Part shown: positions 13,599-22,400 of the stretch, one piece after another
Numbering within the stretch: the stretch's first letter is position 1
Layout: the number at the start of each line of letters is the position of its first letter
From: Ridgeia piscesae
Taxonomy: Eukaryota > Annelida > Polychaeta > Sabellida > Siboglinidae
Direction: 5' to 3'
Assembly: GCA_025642075.2 (NCBI GenBank)
Contig: JAODUO010000053.1
Span: 261,501 to 325,500, forward strand
Length of the DNA stretch: 64,000 nt
Made by a program: the position numbers and the translations under genes
The notes under the pieces: generated by a model
The model's input: the letters and a program-made list of their open reading frames with translations, nothing else
The model's database searches: none
Told to the model about the DNA's origin: nothing

Positions 13599-13926
13599 GC
13601 ATAGTAGCTCAGTGGTGCAATGGCTAGAGTTTCAGACTCTTGACTAAGAGAACCCGGGTTATAATTCTATGGTGGCAAGTCAAACATTGGGCAAGTTTTC
13701 TCTCTCTATATTGTCCCAGTTCATTCAACTGTATAGACGATTACCTGGCAATAGACATAGGTGGATATTTGTGTACGAATCATCTTTGCGCATTAATTGC
13801 TGCATGGCTGGGTGTTTCCCAGAGAAGCGGAGATGGGAGTTTGACTGAACAGATCTGCCAGGTAGGAAAGTGTAAGGCGCTCTGAGGAATCCTGAGGATT
13901 GGGTCCTGCGCTATACAAGAACTTAC
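13599..13926 (+). mobile_element. tRNA-derived SINE, full-length-like copy
   Basis: The head reads TAGCTCAGTGGTGCAATGG, an RNA polymerase III box A-like sequence, followed by a degenerate box B (GAACCCGGGTTATAA). The body shares long stretches with the minus-strand copies at 24383-24684 and 63848-64000: the Cys-poor core around TTTGCGCATTAATTGCTGC, and the 3' end GCGCTATACAAGAACTTAC. It abuts the 36-bp array on the left and the GPCR exon on the right. Confidence 0.85.
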
Positions 13927-13964
13927 CTGTGTTATCTGTTCCAGACTATGAGTTGGGGCTGGAC

Positions 13965-15014
13965 ATGTCCTACGATGACTACCTCGGCCTGGACGACTAC
14001 AACTTTGGTGAGGAGACGGTCGAGACGTCCATATACCTGTATGTATATCCCATCCTCCTCATGTTCGGTGGCCTGGGAAACATCCTCTCCGCCACACTGC
14101 TACGGCACTTCATTCACCGCAGCATCTCCACCTGCTTCTACCTCATCGTCGTCAGCATCCTTGACCTCATCGTCCTTCTCATCCGCTGCGGCAACGATTG
14201 GCTGAGAGCCACCACGACCTACGACCTATCGCAGCATCTCATGGTCTACTCGGACATCATCTGCAAAGTCTATCCGTTCGTCTTCAATGCCACGCTGCAC
14301 TGCTCAAAATGGCTGCTTGTCGCCATGGCGATCGAGGGCGCCATTGCAACAGCATGTCCGGCACGTGTCGCCACGGCGTGTACATTGGCACGTGCGAAAG
14401 CCGCAATACTGCTTTTGGCGGTGCTGCTGATTTGCGTCAACATGCATTATTTCTGGTCGTACGAACTGGTCGAGATCAAAGACTTTGGCATGTTTGTGAA
14501 AACATGCACATTCACGATGTACGGCCATTACGCTAGCGAGATGTTCGTCGAGAACGTCTTCCCACTGATTAATCTCCTACTCAGCGCCATCCTGCCCGAA
14601 GTGTTCATCTTCGGATGTGTCGTGATAATGGCGGTGAGCATCATGAAAGGTCGTCACCGCGGCGACAAGAAATTACGGGAATGGCAGGCGAAATACCTTC
14701 TCGATTCCGAGTCGCTCGACTGCCTCAAGGTCACGTTCCTCGTAATCTCGCTGTGTTATGTAATCCTCATGTTACCCACGTTCACCTTCACCCTCTTTCT
14801 GCAGCTGGTCGAGAAACCGGGATATGTTCGTTACACCTATAAGTACGAGAGGCAGAAGAACTTGGCGCTGGTGTTTTGTGCCGTGTCTGAGAACGTCTTC
14901 CTTAGTTTCAAGTTCTTTGTTTACGTTGCCACGCTGCCCAGGTTCCGCACCCATCTCGGACAACTGTTTACATGGTGTGGTAGCCACAGACATCACACAA
15001 ATGCAATCCCATAA
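13965..15014 (+). CDS. Class A (rhodopsin-like) GPCR, peptide-receptor type, divergent
   Basis: Seven-transmembrane receptor of 349 residues from the first ATG. The frame is open further upstream, and TGTTCCAG at 13937-13944 looks like a splice acceptor, so the true N-terminus may begin in an earlier exon. The outside N-terminus is rich in Asp and Tyr (SYDDYLGLDDYNF), a candidate tyrosine-sulfation stretch. TM1 (about 22-48) has the GN pair (Asn39). TM2 (58-75) has the conserved Asp67. Cys100 and Cys181 could form the TM3-ECL2 disulfide. TM6 is about 256-280 and TM7 300-323. Oddities: the DRY/ERY triad reads Glu-Gly-Ala at 124-126, so Arg3.50 is Gly; TM6 lacks CWxP; TM7 lacks NPxxY (SFKFFVY). 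GC content and codon use are clearly higher than the flanks. AATAAA follows 13 bp after the stop. No close named family can be assigned; a lineage-expanded invertebrate neuropeptide-receptor-like gene is the best description. Confidence 0.85.
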   Translation: MSYDDYLGLDDYNFGEETVETSIYLYVYPILLMFGGLGNILSATLLRHFIHRSISTCFYLIVVSILDLIVLLIRCGNDWLRATTTYDLSQHLMVYSDIICKVYPFVFNATLHCSKWLLVAMAIEGAIATACPARVATACTLARAKAAILLLAVLLICVNMHYFWSYELVEIKDFGMFVKTCTFTMYGHYASEMFVENVFPLINLLLSAILPEVFIFGCVVIMAVSIMKGRHRGDKKLREWQAKYLLDSESLDCLKVTFLVISLCYVILMLPTFTFTLFLQLVEKPGYVRYTYKYERQKNLALVFCAVSENVFLSFKFFVYVATLPRFRTHLGQLFTWCGSHRHHTNAIP

Positions 15015-15026
15015 TGCAATGCAACG

Positions 15027-15032
15027 AATAAA
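15027..15032 (+). promoter_or_regulatory. Polyadenylation signal AATAAA of the GPCR gene
   Basis: Canonical AATAAA lies 13 bp after the receptor stop codon. The 3' end of the minus-strand LINE begins about 25 bp further on, so the 3' UTR must be very short unless it reads into the LINE. Confidence 0.5.
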
Positions 15033-15059
15033 ACAAAAAATGTACAAAACTGCCGCTGA

Positions 15060-16165
15060 TTCTGAATCTGAATGGGATACGTTGTAAAGAAGCCAATAGT
15101 GGCTATTATATACGACGGGGTGTGTGCGCATGTTATTGAGTGTTTGAGCCGCAGGTCAGGCGACTGAAGTCAGTTATGGTTTCAGTCTGGACCTGCGACT
15201 CGTTTAGTTGGTTCCAGTCGGCTATTGTTTTTACAAAAAATGAATTCTTAAATTGTTCAGTGTGGGCTGTGGGTACTATAAAATATCTGGTGTTGTTGGT
15301 TGTTAGTTGTTGGACAAAATTTGAGGATACATGGTCGAGGAAGTGTTTAGGCTTAATGTGTCTTTTGTTTGTTTTTTGGGGCCGGAAGAATGTTTCAGTG
15401 TGGAGGGCTGGGATAGATCGTCTAACAGTTATGTACATATATTGTAGTCTTTGGTCGCATCGTCTATTGTCTAATGTGTCGAGGTTAAGGTTGGTGAGCA
15501 TGGTTGTGACAGATCCTGGGTGTCTAGAGCGGTAGTCTCCAGTGATGAAGCGAGCTGCACGGTGTTGAATTTGTTCTAATTTGTCTATGTCCCCCCGATG
15601 GTATGGGTCCCACACTATGGCTCCGTATTCTAAGACAAGGGCAATGTATGCCGTCCGTTTGCTGTTAATGGGACATCTGCATATATTTCGTCTTAGGAAG
15701 CCAAGTGTGCTATTTGCTTTTTTGGTTATTGTAGAAATGTGTGAGTGCCACTTTAAGTCATTAGATATGGTGATGCCAAGGTACGGGTTGGTAGTTACAT
15801 ATTCCAGAGTTTCATTATTTAGGCTATAGAAGAATTGTGTTTTATTTTTTATGCTTAGGATGTGACATTTGTTTGTATTAAAATTCACCCCCCAGGTATT
15901 TGCCCACTTCCCAAGTTGCGTTAAGTCCTTCTGTAGCAAAATATGGTCGTTGAATGTCTGTATTTTCCTGTATAATAGGCAATCGTCTGCAAAGAGGCGA
16001 ACTTGAGATTTAACAGAGGTTGGTAAGTCATTTATGTGACACAAGAAGAGCAAAGGGCCTAAGACTGTGCCTTGTGGGACGCCAGAATCAACGGGTATTT
16101 CTCTCGACATTTTACCGTCGAGTACGACTTTCATTGTTCTTTCATTCAGGAATTTGTCATGCAGG
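15060..16165 (-). mobile_element. LINE-B (CR1-like), 3' portion: RT palm, thumb and C-terminus
   Basis: Minus-strand frame from about 16165 to the stop at 15133 begins FLHDKFLNERTMKVVLDGK. It carries the RT block SGVPQGTVLGPLLF, the catalytic FADD motif C, and the family-typical PYLGITISNDLKW and HRAARFITGDYRSR blocks. The 3' UTR runs to about 15060 with a short ATTCAG-like tail. A few residues are missing near AYIALVLEYGA. This is the continuation of the element at 19967-22400; the two halves are separated by an inserted plus-strand LINE. Confidence 0.9.
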
Positions 16166-16189
16166 AAGGTGACAGGGGAGAAAGTGACA

Positions 16190-16951
16190 GTAGAGAAGGA
16201 GGGAGGGACAAGGGGACAGGAGATGAGAGAAGTAGATGCGACAGGAGGTAAGACGAATGGAAGAAAGGAAGTGAGAGGTGATGTGACCAAACGGAAGTCA
16301 ATAACAAGGACGATGACAGGAAGAAAAGAGACCGGAAAGAAAGGAACAACAGAGAAAGCGGCAGGGGGAAAAGTCAGCAACCAGGGAGATGCAAAACGGA
16401 GGAGCTACTCTGAAGCAGTGATCGAGGGGGCATTGAGAACAGAAAGGGTATTTATGGGAGACTCCATTTTGCGAAAGACAGACAGGACATTAAGCAAAGG
16501 AGAAGACGTTGTTGTTTGTCTTCCGGGGGCTAGGATAGAGCATGTGACTGAACGGGTAGAGAACGTATTGGGGCATGGCCAAGGGGGTCTATATTAGTAC
16601 ATGTAGGGACGAACAATGCAGACAGGGATGGAACAACCAGGATAGTAAAGAGATACAGAGAGTTGGTAGAAGACGAGAGTTGAACAGATCATACTCTCAG
16701 GAATCTTGCCAGTGATGAGGGGAAGGGGAACAACATTTAGAAATTGCAAGAGGATGGCAATTAACGGACTATTAGAGCAGATGTGTGAAGAAGAAGGAGT
16801 TGGATTTGTAGATTTGTGGGGATATTTTGTTGGTAAAGAAGACATGTTTATGAGAGATGGCCTCCATCTAAGCGGAAAGGGCGCAGCAGTGTTCTCCGAG
16901 AACCTTCTTCGATCGATGAATAATGGAACAGGTAGCAACTTTTTAAACTAG
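16190..16951 (+). pseudogene. LINE-C ORF1: basic region plus SGNH/GDSL esterase domain, two frameshifts
   Basis: The N-terminal part is Lys/Arg/Glu-rich. The esterase begins at MGDSIL (nucleophile Ser, block I, about 16456), then VGTNNA (block III, about 16600, in a shifted frame), and ends with DGLHLSGKG (block V Asp-x-x-His, about 16857). Frame 1 ends at 16597; the next segment is read in another frame and returns to the first frame near 16672, so two compensating single-base indels break it. The first falls in a G run. Esterase-type ORF1 proteins are known from CR1-clade LINEs. Confidence 0.75.
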
Positions 16952-17044
16952 TTTCGCAGGGGGGGATACACAGAGAAGCCAAATACTAGAGGCATAGATA
17001 AAGATAGCAAAAATACATCAGCAAAGAACTGCCTGGAAAGCCCT

Positions 17045-18091
17045 ACGGAATTTGGTTATAAATGTGTTTGTTTAAATGCAAGGAGCATAGTAAACAAAAG
17101 AAATGAACTAAACATTATGGTAGAAGATATTGACCCTCACATAATAGGTATAACTGAATCTTGGGCCACACCCGATATATCAGATGCCGAATTAGGAATG
17201 ACAGGGTATGTAATGTTTAGGAAAGATAGATTAGGAAGAAGGGGAGGCGGAGTTATTTTATATATTAAAGAATCCATCCAAGCTTATGAAATAAAATTAG
17301 AAAAAGAAGCAGAATGTGGAAGAAGCTGTCTGGTGTAACATAGTTACAGGAAACTCAACATTAACTGTTGGGTTAGTGTATCGGAGTCCAAACATAAGCA
17401 TGGAAGAGAATGAAAAAATACATAACGCTATCAAAGAAGTGAGTAAACGGGACTGTATTATTATGGGGGATTTTAACCATGGGCATATACAGTGGACATC
17501 TCTACAGAGTACCGGGAGAGAGGATCAAGAGTTTTTAAATTTAGTACAAGATAGTTTCCTTTCTCAACATGTGTTAGAAGCAACCAGGGCGAGAACGTGT
17601 TAGACATAGTATTGAGCTCACAGAAGGAATTTGTTGATAATGTCAAGATATGTGAGCCACTGGGGTGTAGTGATCACAACCAGATACATTTTATCATCAA
17701 AGTAAAGGGAGAACGGAATAGAAAAATAAGGTACAGGAAAAATTTTCACAAAGGAAGATATAAGGACATGAGGGAATATTTAGCAAAGATAGACTGGAAT
17801 AACACACTGAAGAATAAGACAGCAACAGAATGCTGGAATATTTTAAAGAGTGAAATTGACTGCGTCGTTGACAAATTTGTCCCCTTGAAAAAACAGGGGA
17901 AACGGTCAAAGAAGAAACACTTATCGAAGGAAGCCATTAGAAAAATCAAGTACAAGCAAATGATGTGGAAGACATATAGACATACCGAAGTGAAGAAGAC
18001 TATAGCATTTATAAAGAAGCACTTAATCAAGCTACAGCTGAAATTAGAAATTCAAAGAGAAGCTACGAACAAAAAATTGCTTTTAATATAA
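17045..18091 (+). pseudogene. LINE-C endonuclease (APE-like) region, frameshifted
   Basis: Endonuclease motifs appear in order over three frames: GITESWA (about 17150), KDRLGRRGGGVILYI (about 17222), GLVYRSP (about 17372), MGDFNH (about 17463) and SDHN (about 17670). Frame changes near 17330 and 17590 interrupt it. The APE-like endonuclease nicks target DNA to prime reverse transcription. Confidence 0.8.
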
Positions 18092-18099
18092 AACATGAC

Positions 18100-19670
18100 A
18101 GCAAGAGTTTTTATGCGTATGTTCGAAGTAAACAGAAAGTTCAGGATAAGGTCGGTCCTCTAGAAGGTAGTGATGGAAACATAATAACAGAGGGATTCTT
18201 AATGGCAGAAAACCTAAATGAGTACTTTAGTTCGGTGTTTACCAGGGAAGATATTAGTATATTACCAGTACTTGAGACTAAGTTCGAAGGGAGAGAGTTT
18301 GACTATTTAGGACAACTAATTGTAACCCCAACAATGGCAGCTATGAAAATAAGAGATATGAAGGATAATAAATCACCTGGAGTGGATGGGATTCCTCCCA
18401 AATTACTATTGGAAATTGTAGAACAAATCAGCATACCGCTTGCAACAGTGTTCAATTTGTCATTAGAGGAGGGAATAGTTCTGTTAGAATGGAAAGAAGC
18501 AAACATTATACCATTATTTAAAAAAGGTTCGAGAAACAAGTCAGAGAACTATAGACCAGTGAGTTTAACATCGGTGATTTGCAAACTATTAGAAAGACTA
18601 ATTAAAGATCACCTGGTTGATTTTCTTGTTAAAAATAAATTGATAAACCCATCTCAACATGGGTTTTTAAAAGCGAGGTCATGCTTAACAAATATGTTAT
18701 GTTTTTTGGAAGATGTCACAAAGTGGCTAGATGAGGGATCACCAGTAGATATAATCTACTTAGATTTTAAAAAGCCTTTGACAAAGTGCCACACCAAAGA
18801 CTACTACTTAAACTAAAGGCCCATGGCATAGGAAATGGAATGATCAACTGGATAGAAAAATGGCTTATTGATAGAAGACAAAGAGTAGTAGTTGATGGGG
18901 AGGTTTCAAACTGGAAAGCGGTTTTGAGTGGAGTACCGCAGGGATCAGTACTGGGACCTATTTTATTCTTAATATATATCAATGATTTGGATGATGACAT
19001 AACAAGCAAGGTGTTGAAGTTTGCGGACGACACAAAAGTGTTTAGGAAAATTAAAAGTGATGCAGATAGACAGCATTTACAAGATGATCTTAATAAGTTG
19101 ATAGAATGGTCTGAGAAGTGGCAAATGCTGTTTAATTTTGGAAAGTGTAAGTGCCTTCACACAGGACATGGGAATGAAGATGCACAATATACAATGGGTG
19201 ATACTGTACTAAATACTACCTTAAAGGAAAAGGACTTAGGGTTAACTATTAGTGCTGACATGAAGGTATCAGAGCAGTGTGGAATTGCAGCAGCGAAGGG
19301 AAACCAAATTCTTGGATTAATTAGGTGAAATATAGTGTACAAAGAAAAAGAACTAATAATACCGCTGTATAAAACAATAGTTAGGCCTCACTTAGAATAT
19401 TGTATACAAGCATGGAGGCCATATCGCAAGAAGGATATTGATATGCTAGAAAGAGTACAAAGGAGAGCAACCAAAATGATACCAAAACTCAGGAATATTA
19501 GTTATGAAATGCGTCTAAAAGAATGTGGTTTAACAACACTAGAAACCAGAAGATTGAGAGGAGATCAGATTGAGGTGTTTAAAATATTGAATGGATATGA
19601 AAATATTGACAGAAATATTTTTTCACAGTCAAGGAAGAGAGAAGGACTAGAGGACATGGAGTTACATTAG
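18100..19670 (+). pseudogene. LINE-C reverse transcriptase, interrupted
   Basis: RT fingers and palm: ANIIPLFKKGSRNKSENYRPVSL, then SQHGF, then motif A YLDFKK/AFDKVPH across a frameshift at about 18775. The SGVPQGSVLGPILF block follows, then FADD motif C (about 19020). The thumb and C-terminus include VRPHLEYCIQAW and RVQRRATKMIP. A TGA separates LGLIR from the next segment (19335-19670). The copy cannot make a full RT as read. Confidence 0.85.
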
Positions 19671-19979
19671 TAAAGAAGCAGTGTAGACTAGATATTAGAA
19701 AATTTTCATTTTCACAAAGAACAGTAAACGAATGGAACAGATTATCAGCTGATTGTGTAGGTGCTAGTAGTGTTAATATATTTTAAAATAAAATCGACAT
19801 ATACCTAAGAAGGGCGGGGTATACTTAGATAGATAGGTTGGACTCTCGATAAGCCAAATGGCTTCCTAGTCCACCTGCCATCTAGAGTTGAATCTCTAGG
19901 TGGCAATCTTGTTAAATCTTGTTAAATCTTGTTAAATCTTGTTAAATCTTGTTAAATCTTGTTAAATAATGGGATAATT

Positions 19980-20955
19980 TTGTAAGGATTTTGAGTGGGG
20001 AACGGTGTTAAATGCCTTGCTAAAATCTAACACTGCCATGTCTGTCTGGGTTCCGGTGTCGAAGGAGGAGAATAGGTCATGCATAGTGGTTAGAAGTTTT
20101 GTTTCACATGAGAAGCCTGCTCTGAAGCCGTGGTTAAGGTCTGTTAGGATGTTGTGTTCTTCAAGGTAAGTCATAAGGTGGCGGTAGATGATGTGTTCAA
20201 GAATTTTACATGGAACAGATGTAAGGGAGATGGGACGATAGTTTTCTGGTAGATGTTTATCTCCTTTTTTGAATACGGCCGACACGTTTGCAGTGTGCCA
20301 GTCTGGGGCTAGGGTGTCAGCACAGTTCTTCAAAATGACATTCGGGATTTGGTCAGGCCCACATGCTTTGTGGGTATTGATGGCTTTGAGTAACGTCCAT
20401 ACTCTGGCTGTGTTAATGTTAATATCACTTATAATTGGGTGTTGTGGAGGGTCAAGGTGTGGGGGAGCAGATCCACCATCTCTGGTGAAGACACTTTGGA
20501 ACTGGTCCAGGAGGATCTCAGCCTTCTCCTTGCTGTCACACACCAGTGAACCATTCTTTTTCAGGGGGGCTACTCCAATGTTGTCTTGTTTTCTGCTTTT
20601 AATGTATTTCCAGAAGGGTTTTGAGTTGTTTGTCTGGAGTCCTTGGGTTATGGTATTATAGATGTATTCCCATTCGGCTTTACGCATACTTCTCCTACAT
20701 GTTTTTTGGATGAATTTGTAGTTTGTCCAGTTGTTTATTTCCTTAGCTTTCTTATAGAGTCTTCTCTTTCGCTTTAGTAGTCGATGCAGCTTCCCATTTA
20801 ACCATGGGAGGTTGCATCGGCTGGAGTTCAGTTTTGATGGGATATGTTTGTCAATAGATTCTGTTAGCGTATTCTTGAAGGTTGACCACAGTGATTCGGT
20901 GCATGCACCTGTGTTGTATTGGGTTTTGATTTTGTTTGACAAGGTGTTAAAGTCA
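19980..20955 (-). pseudogene. LINE-B reverse transcriptase N-terminal half
   Basis: Open frame with the linker (WKYIKSRKQDN, KAEILLDQFQSVFT) and RT blocks HTANVSAVFKKGDKHLPENYRPISLT, NHGFRAGFSCETKL and motif A MAVLDFSKAFNTVPH. It is interrupted by the LINE-C insertion before motif B. Confidence 0.85.
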
Positions 20956-20959
20956 TCAT

Positions 20960-21730
20960 TAAGGCTTTCCCAGTCAGCGCGAGCAAACTGGTAGATCTGT
21001 CTGCGTTGTTTATTTTGGTATTGGATTTTTACGTCGAAATCTGTGACAATAATATCGTGGTCGGATATCCCTGGTACCGATACAGAGTGTGTTACTATTG
21101 TTGGATTTGTAGTGAAGACTAGGTCTAACAACTTGCTTTCTCTAGTGGAACTATTATGGACTTGCGTCAGTTGGGCACTTTCGGTTACATCAATGAGGGA
21201 TTGCTAAGTGGATCGGTCTGGACTACAGGTGTTTACGTTTCCTATTTCCCATGATATGTCGGGGCAGTTGAAGTCTCCGCAGAGGATTATTTGTTTTTGT
21301 TTTGAATTTCTTGTTATCATTGTTAGGGATTTATTAAGTTCTTGTATGGTATTGTTGCATCGGTGTGGCATGTAGAAGGAACCTATTAGCATGTTTTTTT
21401 AATTTTGAAGTTGTATTTTTGCCCACAGAATTTCACAGTCACTATCTAGGTCTGGTTGGTTGGAAGATACGATGTCCTTCCGCACAAGCAAGAAAACACC
21501 TCCTCCTGCTGTGTTGCGGTCTTTTCGGTATGCGGTGTAGTTTTCTGGGAATAATTCACTGGATTTTATGTTATTGTTGAGCCAGGATTCAGAACCACTG
21601 ATGGCGTTTGGTTTTATATAGTTTATAGATGCTTCAAGGTCGGCTTTTTTGTTTATCACACTACGACAATTCACGGTCATAACACGCAGGTTTTTCTTTT
21701 GTGGGAGGTCAAATGCAGATGAGCTTGTTC
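20960..21730 (-). pseudogene. LINE-B endonuclease (APE-like) region, broken
   Basis: Motifs in order on the minus strand: VMTVNCRSV (about 21690), GSESWL (21595), KDRNTAGGGVFLLV (21520), GSFYMPH (21385), CGDFNC (21280) and SDHDII (21062). Stop codons near 21400 and 21203 break the frame. Confidence 0.8.
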
Positions 21731-21859
21731 TGGAGCTGGTGAATTTTGCTTTGTTGGAGGAGCGTGATGAATTATTGGATCTTCTTGTTGGATTCTCTGA
21801 CATGTGTTGGTCTGTTGATTTGGGACTGCTAGTGAAGAGTGGGTTGAAGGTTGGAGAGA

Positions 21860-22360
21860 GTGATTCTAGAGTGATGTTTTCATTAGCAATTGGTTCGTAA
21901 AAACTTGGAGAGATTTCAAAGTTTCGGAAGGTGAAGCTTGATATATTAAGTGTTTGGCACCTACAGCACAGCCACTGTACGTTTGAGCGTTGTAACAAGC
22001 TATAATCTTTGGTGCACATTTCAAGACATGACCGATGGTACCATATGCTGCATTCATCACAGCATACAGCTTCTTCAGTGGGTGACCACGAGACAGCGAG
22101 CTCGCAAAAGCCACACGGGTATACAGGTTGATGCCTTGGACCGGGTTGGTTTGTATGTCTCCCGAGAGGAAAAGGGCAAGTATGGTCAGTGTCTTATTAC
22201 TTTTTGGACTAGGCCATGTAAGATGAGCTGAATTGAAGGAGCGGCGTGAGAAAGCAAATATTCCATTGATCGAGTTAGTTTCAGTAGCATCAAAGGACTG
22301 TGAGAAGAATCTATTGGAGGCTAGTATGAGCAAAAGCACAAACAGGAATCCTTGGAACAT
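21860..22360 (-). pseudogene. LINE-B ORF start: hydrophobic leader, 2A-like motif and PHD finger (frameshifted)
   Basis: ATG at 22360. The first 20 residues are strongly hydrophobic, like a signal sequence. At residues 66-73 (22142-22165) the frame reads SGDIQTNP, the D-[VI]-E/Q-x-N-P core of 2A ribosome-skipping peptides, preceded by a hydrophobic LTILALFL stretch. Immediately after NP a single-base difference shifts the frame. In the neighbouring frame a C4HC3 PHD-type pattern follows (CGFC, CCDEC, WYHRSC, then WLCCRC) between about 22125 and 21950. A PHD finger and 2A-like leader are known from some CR1-like LINEs. Confidence 0.75.
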
Positions 22361-22400
22361 TGTTGTGCACTGCTGGATGAAAAGACAATCAGTAATCGAT

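Larger units (their letters stand above)
16166..19966 (+). mobile_element. LINE-C (CR1-like), inserted into LINE-B
   Basis: Plus-strand non-LTR retrotransposon of about 3.8 kb. In order: basic region and SGNH-esterase ORF1, AP-type endonuclease, reverse transcriptase, 3' UTR and a decamer tail (CTTGTTAAAT repeated about six times, 19911-19966). ORF2 is broken by frameshifts near 17330, 17590, 18070 and 18775 and by a TGA at 19326-19328 after LGLIR. Most breaks are single-base differences in short runs. It sits in opposite orientation inside the RT gene of LINE-B, so it is younger than LINE-B. Related 3' fragments lie at 32462-32767, 38098-38180 and 42423-42728. Confidence 0.92.
19967..22400 (-). 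mobile_element. LINE-B (CR1-like), 5' portion: 2A-like leader, PHD finger, endonuclease, RT fingers
   Basis: Minus-strand element starting near 22400. It encodes a hydrophobic leader with a 2A-like motif, a PHD finger, an APE endonuclease and the N-terminal half of the RT. The sequence breaks off in motif A (DFSKAFNTVPHSK) at about 19990, where LINE-C is inserted, and resumes at 16165. About a dozen RT residues are missing at the junction, suggesting a small target deletion on insertion. The 5' UTR may extend to about 23060. Confidence 0.88.

Noticed and set aside
13599..13680. A functional tRNA gene
   Set aside because: Box A is good but the cloverleaf is degenerate, box B is poor, and the same sequence is the head of a dispersed SINE family in this window.
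15140..15829. Plus-strand frames of 131 and 82 codons
   Set aside because: Antisense shadows of the LINE-B RT.
18303..19033. Minus-strand frames of 78-88 codons
   Set aside because: Antisense shadows of the LINE-C RT.
20269..22231. Plus-strand frames of 60-130 codons
   Set aside because: Antisense shadows of LINE-B coding sequence.
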